Below, in pieces: positions 54,661-62,966 of a DNA stretch of 64,000 nt. The notes under the pieces are model-generated. The model was not told the DNA's origin. It saw only the letters and a program-made list of their open reading frames with translations, and did no database searches. A program made the translations under genes and the position numbers. Origin of the DNA: CAYJSJ01 sp964373065 (lineage in GTDB: Bacteria > Patescibacteriota > Gracilibacteria > Peribacterales > Peribacteraceae); NCBI GenBank assembly GCA_964373065.1, contig CAYJSJ010000003.1, positions 1-64,000 on the forward strand. The letters are read 5' to 3'. Position 1 is the stretch's first letter, and each line of letters opens with the position of its first letter.

Positions 54661-55464
54661 ATGCCTCTCTTGACCGCAGGAATCGCCGGGCTCCTCCTCG
54701 GCACATTCCTCCCTCTTTCGGCACTTGCACAGGGTATAAACCCCTGTCCTCTGGGGGTACTTGCCTGCCCGGGCGGGGCTGCGGATGCATACTTAGCCAA
54801 TATTCTCATACGTGGAGCAAAAGTAGCCTTCGGAGGCGTGCTTGTTGCCATGCTTGTCTGGTACGGATTTAAGCTGATTGGCGGATCCGATAACGAAAGT
54901 ACGGTAGGTGAAGTGTATAAATCCTACGCGTTTGCCATGATAGGCACCATGCTCGCCGGAGGCGCGTTTGTCTTTGCAGATACCTTCGCCGTTGAGGGGC
55001 AGCTCGTAAACCAGGTGAAGGGGAATTTTATTATCACTGGCGTCATAAACACCTTCCGCGCACTCCTCTTCACTGCACTGGTCTTCAACATATTCTACCA
55101 AGGCTACCGTCTCGTTTCGTCCCAGGATGACAGCCAGACCGAGAAAGCAAAGAAGCAATTTATCTACGGTATGGTGGGAGCAGCTATCGTAATACTGGCA
55201 GATCGCATCGTATCTGCATTCACAGGAGTGAATGTCGGCATCATCAACTCCGAGGCCATCGGTATCGCAAACTTCCTCGGTACCATTCTCGGTGCCTTTG
55301 CGGTCATCGCACTCTTTGTCGCAGGCCTCTGGCTGGTTCTGGCCGTCAATGAACAAAACAAGGACAAGGCAAAGAAGATCATCATTACGGCATTCATCGT
55401 ACTTGCAGTCACCATGATGTCGCTGGCACTCATCCGTTTGACCTTTCAGGCTCCTAACACATAG
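54661..55464 (+). CDS. VirB2/TrbC-like polytopic membrane protein 1
   Basis: 267 residues: signal peptide (ending LSALAQ) and six membrane spans arranged as two similar halves, each pair of spans separated by a short polar loop with a basic stretch (EKAKKQFIYG near 157, KDKAKKIIIT near 236). This basic loop between two hydrophobic helices is the shape of VirB2/TrbC pilins, here duplicated. It is followed directly by a related protein. With the VirD4-like ATPase at 25-2517 it suggests a type IV secretion or pilus-like machine. Confidence 0.65.
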   Translation: MPLLTAGIAGLLLGTFLPLSALAQGINPCPLGVLACPGGAADAYLANILIRGAKVAFGGVLVAMLVWYGFKLIGGSDNESTVGEVYKSYAFAMIGTMLAGGAFVFADTFAVEGQLVNQVKGNFIITGVINTFRALLFTALVFNIFYQGYRLVSSQDDSQTEKAKKQFIYGMVGAAIVILADRIVSAFTGVNVGIINSEAIGIANFLGTILGAFAVIALFVAGLWLVLAVNEQNKDKAKKIIITAFIVLAVTMMSLALIRLTFQAPNT

Positions 55465-56325
55465 ATGATGCTTCCCCCTCTTCTTTCGGCGCTCGTAGGA
55501 ATAGTGCCAAGCGTAACTAGAGGTACAGCGCTCTTCTCTGCAGGAACTGCAAAGGCGCAATTTCTGGGCACGGATGCCGCTACGTTCGTGGGGGGAGACC
55601 TCGACAATGTCGCGAGCGGAGGATATGGCGATATAGCGGTCCTTCTAGCAGAGAGCGCAATGCCGTTTATAAACGGCATTGCGGTTCTCGTGATCGTGAT
55701 CGCGGGCATGCTTGCAGTGGTCGCCCAAGATGAGAACCGCATATCAAACGCCAGAAAGGTGGTAGTGATGGCGCTCATCGGCATTGTCCTCGCAAATGTC
55801 GCACAGAAATTTGCGGTGGCATATACCACCGCTCTCGATTTCGACCTTGGTCCGGACGTACCTGGGGGAACGGCGATCCTCTCCACGGAAGTGATTGGCT
55901 TTATAAGCTTCATGGAGACACCCGTGGCGATCATCGCGATCATCACCATGATCGTGTACGGGATTAAAGCCGTCGTCGACTACGGCGGGGAAAAGGGCAA
56001 CGACGCATTTCGCAAAGCGGTGCTCTCTGTGCTGACGGGCATATTAATCATTGCGATCAAAACCATTCTCGCAAATGCAGTCATAGACGGAAACCCAACG
56101 GGCATCATAACCCCCGCTGTAAAAGTGCTCTTTACCATAGTCGGCTTTGCCGCATTCATAGCGGTAATCGTCATCGCGGGATCGGGGATCTACCTGATCA
56201 CCAACCTCGCAGATGAAAACCGCGCGCAGAAAGCGAAACAGGTCATCATCAGCGTTTCATTCGGACTCATCTTCATGCTGGTGATCTCGGGGTTGCTTGC
56301 GATTCTCACGGACGGAATTTTCTAA
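55465..56325 (+). CDS. VirB2/TrbC-like polytopic membrane protein 2
   Basis: 286 residues, six to seven spans, start codon directly after the previous TAG. Basic loops NARKVVVMALIG (near 93) and AQKAKQVIISVSFG (near 252) lie between hydrophobic helices, as in protein 1, suggesting tandem duplication. The N-terminus has a hydrophobic segment and Gly/Ala-rich stretch. Probable pilin or channel subunit; no assembly partner such as VirB4 or VirB6 is seen nearby. Confidence 0.62.
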   Translation: MMLPPLLSALVGIVPSVTRGTALFSAGTAKAQFLGTDAATFVGGDLDNVASGGYGDIAVLLAESAMPFINGIAVLVIVIAGMLAVVAQDENRISNARKVVVMALIGIVLANVAQKFAVAYTTALDFDLGPDVPGGTAILSTEVIGFISFMETPVAIIAIITMIVYGIKAVVDYGGEKGNDAFRKAVLSVLTGILIIAIKTILANAVIDGNPTGIITPAVKVLFTIVGFAAFIAVIVIAGSGIYLITNLADENRAQKAKQVIISVSFGLIFMLVISGLLAILTDGIF

Positions 56326-56330
56326 GCCAC

Positions 56331-57128
56331 TTACATGCGAAGCGCCGCTTCGCATCCCCTGCGTACGGCTCTGCAATCGTGGGTGCGGATGTATGTCGCG
56401 CCGTTTTTGACCGCCACGCCAGAAGCAACGATCGTCGCAGGCAACCTATCCTCCGGTGGAAGACACTCCGAACCTGCCAAAAAAGATTTTCGCGAAGGGC
56501 TCAGAAAAATCGGCGCAAGGTTTTTGAGTTCCGCAAGGCGGGCAATCACTTCAAACGAGTACTGTGTATTAGCCGAAAGGAAATGCCCCAGCCCCGGATC
56601 AATGATCAGGCGGCTTCGTGCAATCCCCGCCGCTTCGGCCGCCTCCATGCGACCTTTGAGAAACGAAGCAATCGTCTCTATGACATCCTCGTACTCCCTC
56701 TCTTCCATGGTTGTACGAGCACTATGATCCTTTGCATACATGAGAACAACGGGTACGCCGAGCTTTGCAAGTGCTTCAAACATGCTCAGATCCCCTCTTC
56801 CCGCCGTCACATCATTGACCATGGTGGCCCCGTGGGCGATTGCTTCGTGCGCCACCTGCGCATGGAACGTATCGATGGAAAGATCTGCATTGGGGAAGGC
56901 GGATGCAATCGCATCGATCACCGGAATCGTTCGACGGAGTTCCTCTGCTACAGGTACATCCTTCGATCCCGGCCCCGTGGACTGGCCGCCGATTTCGATG
57001 ATGTCCGCGCCTTCCTGCAAGAGCTCCCCCGCCCTGAAAAGAGCAGAATCGATGTGCGTGAATTTTCCGCCGTCATAGTACGAATCGGGCGTGACATTGA
57101 GGATGCCGACGATGCGGAAGGAGTGTAT
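56331..57128 (-). CDS. folP: Dihydropteroate synthase, apparently without a standard start codon
   Basis: 265 residues from AUA 57128. The TIM barrel has all hallmarks: GILNVTPDSYYDGG, the ADIIEIGGQSTGPGS loop, SIDTFH, VNDVTAG, IIDPGLGH, SPSRKSFL and the final RTHD. It condenses pABA with dihydropterin pyrophosphate. The conserved N-terminus continues upstream of every ATG/GTG/TTG in frame: the frame closes at a TAG 13 codons before GILNV without one. A TATAAT (57140-57135) leaves exactly 6 nt before AUA 57128. A conventional start is only a TTG at 57020, which would remove the NVTPDS motif. Confidence 0.85.
   Translation of the reverse strand: MHSFRIVGILNVTPDSYYDGGKFTHIDSALFRAGELLQEGADIIEIGGQSTGPGSKDVPVAEELRRTIPVIDAIASAFPNADLSIDTFHAQVAHEAIAHGATMVNDVTAGRGDLSMFEALAKLGVPVVLMYAKDHSARTTMEEREYEDVIETIASFLKGRMEAAEAAGIARSRLIIDPGLGHFLSANTQYSFEVIARLAELKNLAPIFLSPSRKSFLAGSECLPPEDRLPATIVASGVAVKNGATYIRTHDCRAVRRGCEAALRM
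56335..56355. terminator. Palindrome shared by folP and VirB2-like ends
   Basis: ATGCGAAGCG-C-CGCTTCGCAT, at the 3' end of folP and 9 nt after the plus-strand operon stop. No U-run on either side; a bidirectional weak terminator or 3'-end protecting hairpin. Confidence 0.5.
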
Positions 57129-57134
57129 GGGACG

Positions 57135-57140
57135 ATTATA
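57135..57140 (-). promoter_or_regulatory. folP -10 element
   Basis: TATAAT on the minus strand; 6 nt later comes AUA 57128, at the position where start codons lie in the other leaderless genes. Confidence 0.6.
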
Positions 57141-57161
57141 GCTGCTTAGCAGCTAACGAAG

Positions 57162-58823
57162 CTAACGACACCACGCTTTCTCCAAGTATTCCCGTACACA
57201 GCGGTGTGTATTGAAGTATCCCAGCAATGCGATTGAGTTCTTCATGCGGCGAACCCAGCGAACGTGATCTTTGTAATAGTACTCCGGAATCACCTCATAC
57301 TGCAGCTGCGTATAGAGGTCTTCCGCATCCACCTTGCGGTGCTCCTCTTGGGGAACCGCTCCAGCGAGCGGCCCGATCCTCCAACCGGATTCATAGTCTC
57401 TGCCGTACGCTTCTATCCACCAGCCATCGAGCGTGGAAACATTGAGCACGCCGTTCAGAGCGGCCTTCATCCCCGACGTTCCCGATGCCTCATGAAGACG
57501 CATGGGCGTATTCAGCCAAACATCCGCACCCGCGACGAGGAGCTTTGCGAGATCCGGATTGTAGTTTTCCAGGTAGACGATACGGACGCAGTCTTTCAGT
57601 TCCCTGCTCCGCTCAATCATGCGTTTGATGACGCCCTGTCCGAATGCATCACTCGGATGTGCATTCCCTGCGTGTATGATCTGCACGCGACCGCAACAGA
57701 CTTCTTTCAGACGCATGAGGTTTGTATACAGAAGTTCCGGACGCTTATAGGAAACAACACGACGCGCGGCGGCGATCGTGAGGTGATGCTCGTTAAACGG
57801 TTCCGTAGCATGCTTATTTACTTCCTCTATAAGCCGTCTCTTTGCCGACTGATGTGCCGTCCAGAGCTTGCCATCTGGGATGGAATTTACTGATCGTTGA
57901 AGAATATTCGGATCTTGCTTCCAGCCCTTGCAGAAGGTATCAAAGAGGCGCTGCATTTCCGGAGATGCCCATGTGCAGTGGTGCACGCCATTCGTAATAA
58001 AATCGATATCGTGACCGGGAAACATTTCTCCGGATACCATGGAGTGAATACGACTCACCCCGCAGGTATAGTGACTGAGCGCGAGCGCAAGCTGCGTCAT
58101 GGAGAGTGCGTTCTGCCCGGCAATTTCGCGGATGTGCCACGGAAGCTGATCCCCCACTACCGCGTACGCCATATCATACGGAAACACATCATGACCGGCT
58201 TTCACGGGCGTATGGGTGGTGAACGCACAGGAAGAGCGGACGCGTTCATTGCTCCAGTCCCGCTCGCGGAGGAGTTCGAGTGTCAAAAACGCCGCATGTC
58301 CTTCATTCATATGGAACGTTCCGATATCAAAGTACCCGAGTGCTCGGAGCATCTTGACGCCTCCGATGCCGAGGACCACCTCTTGCTTTAAGCGCATGAA
58401 GCCGTCTCCGCCGTAGAGGTGATTGGTGATTTCACGATCCTGCGGATTGTTTTCGGGAAGATCGGTATCCAGGAAATACACGAGGACACTCCCGCCCGAT
58501 TCACCTTTGACCTCGTACTCGTAGCACCCGATGTGCACTGCGCGATGCTCGATCTCTACCGAAACCGTTTCGCTGCGTTTGACCATGTACTTTTTGGGAT
58601 CCCACTCCATATCTTCGTACCGTTGGGAACCGTCTGAGTTAATATACTGGCGCATGTACCCGTGCCTCCATCGCATGGTCATGCACGCAGCCTGCACTTC
58701 CATATCGGCAGAGCTCCGCATAATGTCCCCCGCAAGCATCCCGAGCCCTCCCGCATAGGTCGGCATTTGAGCTTGGAGCCCTATTTCCATCGTAAAGTAC
58801 GCAACACGGAGCTTTGTTTGCAT
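57162..58823 (-). CDS. Alpha-glucan (glycogen) phosphorylase, short form
   Basis: 553 residues, GT35 family. Visible motifs are FTMEIGLQ near the start, GAGGLGMLAGD-like (TYAGGLGMLAGD), FHMNEGHAAF, and the PLP-lysine region EASGTSGMKAALNG. It releases glucose-1-phosphate from glucans. Shorter than the classical 800-residue enzymes, consistent with the short TIGR02094-type subfamily. TATAAT with TG upstream lies 8 nt before the ATG at 58823. The next gene upstream (divergent) is a hexose-phosphate mutase, which could use the product. Confidence 0.88.
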   Translation of the reverse strand: MQTKLRVAYFTMEIGLQAQMPTYAGGLGMLAGDIMRSSADMEVQAACMTMRWRHGYMRQYINSDGSQRYEDMEWDPKKYMVKRSETVSVEIEHRAVHIGCYEYEVKGESGGSVLVYFLDTDLPENNPQDREITNHLYGGDGFMRLKQEVVLGIGGVKMLRALGYFDIGTFHMNEGHAAFLTLELLRERDWSNERVRSSCAFTTHTPVKAGHDVFPYDMAYAVVGDQLPWHIREIAGQNALSMTQLALALSHYTCGVSRIHSMVSGEMFPGHDIDFITNGVHHCTWASPEMQRLFDTFCKGWKQDPNILQRSVNSIPDGKLWTAHQSAKRRLIEEVNKHATEPFNEHHLTIAAARRVVSYKRPELLYTNLMRLKEVCCGRVQIIHAGNAHPSDAFGQGVIKRMIERSRELKDCVRIVYLENYNPDLAKLLVAGADVWLNTPMRLHEASGTSGMKAALNGVLNVSTLDGWWIEAYGRDYESGWRIGPLAGAVPQEEHRKVDAEDLYTQLQYEVIPEYYYKDHVRWVRRMKNSIALLGYFNTHRCVREYLEKAWCR

Positions 58824-58831
58824 ATCGGGCT

Positions 58832-58837
58832 ATTATA
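58832..58837 (-). promoter_or_regulatory. Extended -10 (TGCTATAAT) of the phosphorylase gene
   Basis: Minus-strand TGCTATAAT, 8 nt before ATG 58823. Confidence 0.6.
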
Positions 58838-58957
58838 GCAGATTTTGTGAAGTTTCTCTACTACGCATGGGCTGCAAGCAGAAAGACGGAGACGAACGAG
58901 CAGCGTACAGCTTGTGCCGTATAGCCCATGCGGATTTGATCTTGTAGCATACGCCAT

Positions 58958-60361
58958 ATGAGCTCCCTCGATCCCCACATCTTCCGCGCCTACGACATAC
59001 GTGGGCTCGCCGGAACGCAGATTACAGAAGATGCCTGCGTGCGTATCGGCAGAGCATTCGGTTCAGTATTGCGTGAGCACTATGGAACAGAGCACCCAAG
59101 CGTTGCTGTGGGGCGCGATGCGCGGACGCACGGCCCCGGTTTTGAAGAGGCGATGATCACAGGTCTGCTCGCATCCGGCTGCCGCGTTCTCTCCATCGGC
59201 CAGACACCAAGCCCTCTTAATTATTTTACGCTCTGTAAGAGAAACCTGGATGGCAGCGTACAGATCACCGCAAGCCATAACCCGAAGGAAGATAACGGCA
59301 TCAAACTTCAGACCAGAGGTGCAGAGTCTTTCAGTGGTGACGACCTGCAAATGTTGTATAAAAAAGTTATTCAAGAGGATTGGCTTTCCGGAGAAGGATC
59401 TCTGGAAGAGACCGATGCTGTCACTCCTTATCTCGATTGTCTCAGCACGCTCTTTAAGGATGCGGGAAACGGCCTCAACGTGATCGCAGATTTCGGCAAC
59501 GGTGTAGCCGGACCAGTCTACAACGAAGCACTTCTACGGAGCGGTGCTCACGTTACCGGCCTCTTTGTGAAACCCGACGGTACCTTCCCCCACCACGCAG
59601 CCGACCCAAGCAACAGAGAAACGCTCAAAGACCTGCAGGCAAAGGTGAAAGAAACCGGTGCCGATATCGGCCTCGCCTTCGATGGCGACGGCGACAGGCT
59701 CGGCCTCGTCGATGAAACCGCAACGATACGGACGGCGGACGAAGTGCTGCTGCTCCTTGCACGCGATCATCTAAAGCGGCATCCCGGCTCTCCCATCATC
59801 TTTACGGTCAGTAATTCCGGAGCCCTCGCATCGGAAATTAAAGGCTGGGGAGGCAAACCCATCATGACGACAGTCGGGCATTCCTTTGTGGAACACGCCA
59901 TGCGCAAGCATGGCGCAACGCTCGGCGGCGAGCAATCCGGACACTTTTTTTGTGGTGAAGATTATTTCGGGTTCGATGATGCGCTCGTTGCAGCCCTACG
60001 GGTGCTCAAGATACTTTCTCGTTCACAAAAAACAGATAACGGACAGCCAAGCACTCTCTCCTCGCTCATCGCAGAGTTCCCCAAAGTCTATCAGACCTCC
60101 GAACTCCGTCCGCACTGCCCTGACGAGAAAAAAGCGGCAATCATCGAACGCATTACGACGCACTTCAAACAAACGTATCCGGTGAATGACTTAGACGGCG
60201 CCCGCATCGATTTCGGCGACGATGCCTGGGCGGGAATCCGCAAAAGTAACACATCACCCAAGCTCTCTATCTGCATGGAAGCGCGCAGTCCTCAAAAACT
60301 TCGGGAGATAGAAGGCATCGTCACAGAGCACCTTACAACCTATCCGGAAATCGCTCTGTAG
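58958..60361 (+). CDS. Phosphomannomutase/phosphoglucomutase
   Basis: 467 residues, alpha-D-phosphohexomutase family. The active-site serine loop TASHNPKEDNG (about 107-117), the metal loop DGDGDRLG (about 247-254), the sugar-binding GEQSGHFF (about 326-333) and a C-terminal phosphate-binding region are present. It interconverts hexose 1- and 6-phosphates, and so links the divergent glucan phosphorylase to sugar-nucleotide or glycolytic use. Residues 357-366 (SQKTDNGQPS) come from an AACTGACAAC-type repeat. TAGCAT lies 7 nt before the ATG. Confidence 0.92.
   Translation: MSSLDPHIFRAYDIRGLAGTQITEDACVRIGRAFGSVLREHYGTEHPSVAVGRDARTHGPGFEEAMITGLLASGCRVLSIGQTPSPLNYFTLCKRNLDGSVQITASHNPKEDNGIKLQTRGAESFSGDDLQMLYKKVIQEDWLSGEGSLEETDAVTPYLDCLSTLFKDAGNGLNVIADFGNGVAGPVYNEALLRSGAHVTGLFVKPDGTFPHHAADPSNRETLKDLQAKVKETGADIGLAFDGDGDRLGLVDETATIRTADEVLLLLARDHLKRHPGSPIIFTVSNSGALASEIKGWGGKPIMTTVGHSFVEHAMRKHGATLGGEQSGHFFCGEDYFGFDDALVAALRVLKILSRSQKTDNGQPSTLSSLIAEFPKVYQTSELRPHCPDEKKAAIIERITTHFKQTYPVNDLDGARIDFGDDAWAGIRKSNTSPKLSICMEARSPQKLREIEGIVTEHLTTYPEIAL
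60027..60053 (+). repeat. AACAGATAACGGACAG repeat inside the mutase gene
   Basis: Two degenerate units of the ACTGACAAC family encode KTDNGQPS in a surface loop position. Confidence 0.55.
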
Positions 60362-60437
60362 AGAATCGCCAATTGGACTGTAAATTTTGTATAATCGACC
60401 GCTGCTTACTCTTGCAAATGATGATAGAATAGAGGGG

Positions 60438-60614
60438 ATGTGGCCATTTAGTCGCCGTCGAAAGCACGAGTGCCGGGCAGATACGATCGTGAAACGCCTG
60501 ATCACGGGTCTGATCATCGGCGGTGCCATCGGCTCCGTCATCGGGCGTCGCCTCATGGAAAAACACGAGGAGGACATGGAGAAAGAGGAGTCTGGAACTC
60601 TCCCCCGCTCATGA
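60438..60614 (+). CDS. Small single-span membrane protein
   Basis: 58 residues: basic N-terminus with a Trp-Pro-Phe, a glycine-rich membrane helix (LITGLIIGGAIGSVIG, about 22-37) and an acidic tail. This shape resembles YtxH-like small proteins. No family is claimed. TAGAAT lies 7 nt before the ATG at 60438, and there is a GAGGGG just upstream. Confidence 0.6.
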   Translation: MWPFSRRRKHECRADTIVKRLITGLIIGGAIGSVIGRRLMEKHEEDMEKEESGTLPRS

Positions 60615-60734
60615 CACATGCGATACAGTGCAGCAGACTATCGATGTGCAAAGCGATGCTGTAGACAATGTCCTGCAAGACCTTCAGACAAGACGGCTTG
60701 CGGAGTTTTGTAATCTTCCGGAATTGGTAGGATC

Positions 60735-61727
60735 TTAATCTGTCATCTCGCCGACCAAGCTCTTCTCCAACGTGTCACGGAGCCTCCGAGGGGTGCTTGT
60801 TTGCGTGAGCGCCCACATGAGTTTGACGATGGCGCATTCGAAGTTCATATCCTTGCCGGAAATAATGCCAAGCTGCTCCAAAACGAGCTGCTTTCTGTAG
60901 AGATGGAGATCTATTCTTCCGCGCAATGCTTGTGACACGATGACAACGGGGATTTCCTTTCGTGTCACCTTGTGGAGCCATGGGAAGAGATCCTCGGAGA
61001 GCATGCCGGGGCCGTACGCTCTGAGCACGATACCGTGGGGTTCAAAGTCCACTATACCATCAAGAAACCGCTGCGGCATGCCGGGAAACACCGTAAGCAT
61101 GACAACGTTTGCATCGAATTCCGGACGGCAACTGAGGCTCCGCTTCCGACGAACGATGCGGTGGTCGGCCATGTGCACCTCGCGCTCGAAGTTCACGATC
61201 GGCGCGCAATTGGGGCTCTCAAAGGTCTGCAGGAAGGACGCTTCCACTTTCATGATGCGCGTCCCGCGGAGTACGTGCGGCCCCAGCGCAACACACACTT
61301 CGGCAATGTCCATTTGCGCGGCGCGGATGGCAAAGACCAAGTTCATACGCCCGTCGCCGGCAAGATCATTTATGGGCATGAGCGCACCCGTCATAACGAC
61401 AGGCTTTCCCAGCCCCTGCAGCGCAAAGCTCAATGCAGAGGCAGTGTAGCTCATCGTATTTGTGCCATGGACGACCACGAACCCGTCAAACTCCTCGTAG
61501 AGCTCTTCGATAGTCCGCGCGATCTGCACCCAGTGTTCCACCTTCACTTCAGACGAACCGACATTCGCTATGGAATAAAACTTGAGTGCCACTTCCTTCT
61601 GGAGCTCCGGCAAAAACCTATGCACTTCATGCAGGGAATCCAGCGGCTCTATGCGGCCGGTCTTCTGGTTCACTTTCATTCCTATGGAACCGCCGACGTA
61701 GAGCAATGCAATTTTTGCGCGCGCCAT
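60735..61727 (-). CDS. ansA: Type I L-asparaginase-like protein with altered active site
   Basis: 330 residues, the normal type I length. The two-domain asparaginase fold is clear, but the nucleophile motif reads YVGGSIGM with Ser14 in place of Thr, and the second motif reads HGTNTM with Asn90 in place of the substrate-binding Asp. T89 and the following VMTGALMPINDLAGDGRMN are normal. Ser can act as nucleophile, but D to N should weaken substrate binding, so activity may be low or for another amide. A GGGTTA/palindrome repeat lies just upstream. Confidence 0.85.
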   Translation of the reverse strand: MARAKIALLYVGGSIGMKVNQKTGRIEPLDSLHEVHRFLPELQKEVALKFYSIANVGSSEVKVEHWVQIARTIEELYEEFDGFVVVHGTNTMSYTASALSFALQGLGKPVVMTGALMPINDLAGDGRMNLVFAIRAAQMDIAEVCVALGPHVLRGTRIMKVEASFLQTFESPNCAPIVNFEREVHMADHRIVRRKRSLSCRPEFDANVVMLTVFPGMPQRFLDGIVDFEPHGIVLRAYGPGMLSEDLFPWLHKVTRKEIPVVIVSQALRGRIDLHLYRKQLVLEQLGIISGKDMNFECAIVKLMWALTQTSTPRRLRDTLEKSLVGEMTD

Positions 61728-61728
61728 T

Positions 61729-61802
61729 GTTAGGGTTAGGGTTGGGGCTAGGCTTGCCTGCCGTAGGCAGAGTTAGGCTTGTCTGCCGTAGGCAGGGTTA
61801 GG
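61729..61802. repeat. GGGTTA repeat with two TGCCTGCCGTAGGCAG palindromes
   Basis: GTTAGGGTTAGGGTTGGGGCTAGG followed by two copies of the palindromic unit, filling the ansA-gmk spacer and touching the gmk stop. Same element as in the rpoC leader. Confidence 0.85.
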
Positions 61803-62412
61803 AGTTATGGGTACCAAACACCGCCTCCTCCACTTCCGCAAGCGTTCCTTCTAGCTTTTTTTCGCGATTGACGATCCGTACGTCGCAGTCGCCCGCATGA
61901 TCGAGCTCGCTCTCCATGCTTGCGATGCGGCGCTTGAGTTCTTCGTCGGTGATTGGTGCGCGCCGTGTAATCCGATCTATGAGCTGATCCTTGTCTTCCG
62001 GAAGAATGAAAATCGATTGAAGCCTGTACGCCGATCCCTCATCGCGAAAATATTTATGTTTTCGCATGCTGTCAAAACCCTGCACATCCACCTCTCGGAT
62101 AACAATCTTCCCTTCCTCGATTGCGGGGATGATTTCCTCAACGAGCGTTCCATAGCGCTCTCTGCCATGCACGACGGCATATTCCAAAACCTCACCGCGC
62201 TCTATGAGCGCATCGAACTGCTCGTCACTCACGAAGTGATACAGGTCATCGCCCTCCCCCTTCCGGCGGCCGCGCGTCGTCGCGCTCCTCGGGAAATGTG
62301 CTCTTGGATGGCGCTCCTTGAGCGCTTTGAGGATGACGCTTTTTCCCACGCCGCTGGGGCCGATGATCAGCACCAATTTGCCCTCCGGATGGACGGATGA
62401 TTTGCCCTTCAT
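61798..62412 (-). CDS. gmk: Guanylate kinase
   Basis: 204 residues. P-loop IIGPSGVGKS (about 16-25), the GMP-binding SATTRGRRKGEGDDLYHFVS, and YGTLVEEI follow the family order. It phosphorylates GMP to GDP. The ATG at 62412 is chosen over a TTG three codons upstream because TACAAT lies 8 nt before it (leaderless spacing). Confidence 0.95.
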   Translation of the reverse strand: MKGKSSVHPEGKLVLIIGPSGVGKSVILKALKERHPRAHFPRSATTRGRRKGEGDDLYHFVSDEQFDALIERGEVLEYAVVHGRERYGTLVEEIIPAIEEGKIVIREVDVQGFDSMRKHKYFRDEGSAYRLQSIFILPEDKDQLIDRITRRAPITDEELKRRIASMESELDHAGDCDVRIVNREKKLEGTLAEVEEAVFGTHNS

Positions 62413-62420
62413 TGCGCCCA

Positions 62421-62426
62421 ATTGTA
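62421..62426 (-). promoter_or_regulatory. gmk -10 element
   Basis: Minus-strand TACAAT, 8 nt before the gmk ATG. Confidence 0.5.
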
Positions 62427-62459
62427 GCCGTTAATCCCCTTCCATTACAGCCCGAATTT

Positions 62460-62468
62460 TGCTACAAT
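62460..62468 (+). promoter_or_regulatory. Extended -10 (TGCTACAAT) of the structured RNA
   Basis: TGCTACAAT, the same TGC-TAxAAT core as the strong protein-gene promoters; predicted transcript start near 62475. No start codon follows at the usual spacing. Confidence 0.6.
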
Positions 62469-62778
62469 GGTAGGTTCGCTCTTTGAAAAGTAAAGGACAC
62501 TTCACTACGGCACCCTCGCGTGCCGTATCGCAGGGAGAAATGAGAAGTGACACCGTACAAGCATGGCCTACTTGGCTCGTCTGAGATTCGTCTTAGGTCG
62601 CTGCTCAGCAGGTTCCATGTAGGTACGGTCCTTTCCCGGGACGCAGTCTCGGGCCCTAGGTTTCGGCCTAGGGTTTTAGTCACTTCTCGTTCCTCCCTGC
62701 TTGCCACGGCATGTTTACGTGTCTGTGGCTTGCCACGTCATCATGCATGACGCGACATGGGCACCTGACCATGCCCAG

Positions 62779-62860
62779 CATACAAACACACATATGGCCC
62801 CATGGAGCCACATATCCATGGCCCGATACCCGAGGACTCGGGTTCATACAAACACACATA
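62779..62860 (+). repeat. Direct repeat inside the structured RNA
   Basis: CATACAAACACACATA at 62779-62794 and again, identical, at 62845-62860. Likely two unpaired A-rich linkers or a duplicated binding site. Confidence 0.85.
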
Positions 62861-62921
62861 AGGATTGATGCACCGAATGCATCACAAGGTAGGGAGCGCA
62901 GATTGGTCTCTGCAACCTCTA

Positions 62922-62954
62922 GGGCGTCTGCCCCACGCGGGCGGACGCCCTTTT
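62922..62954 (+). terminator. Terminator of the structured RNA
   Basis: 12-bp stem GGGCGTCTGCCC/GGGCGGACGCCC with one G-U pair and a 5-nt loop, followed by TTTT. Oriented for plus-strand transcription only, which supports the RNA on that strand. Confidence 0.85.
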
Positions 62955-62966
62955 AAGAAAACTCTT

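Larger units (their letters stand above)
62475..62955 (+). ncRNA. Candidate large structured noncoding RNA, about 480 nt
   Basis: A 550-bp stretch without coding potential, bounded by an extended -10 and a strong terminator on the same strand. It folds locally into many perfect hairpins: GAGAAGTGAC 62542-62551 with 62679-62688, enclosing ACCGTAC 62552-62558 with 62623-62629; CTGAGA-TTCG-TCTTAG 62581-62596; CCCGGGAC 62635-62642 with 62646-62653; CCCTAGG 62654-62660 with 62667-62673; CGTCAT 62736-62741 with 62747-62752; CCCGA 62829-62833 with 62838-62842; TGATGCA 62866-62872 with 62878-62884. A 16-nt direct repeat (62779-62794 and 62845-62860) separates two of the domains. I see no RNase P, tmRNA, SRP or 6S signature. 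Confidence 0.65.

Noticed and set aside
62475..62955. RNase P RNA, tmRNA or SRP RNA
   Set aside because: I could not find the GAGGAAAGUCC core, a tRNA-like 3' end with tag reading frame, or the SRP GGAAGG-type tetraloop helix.
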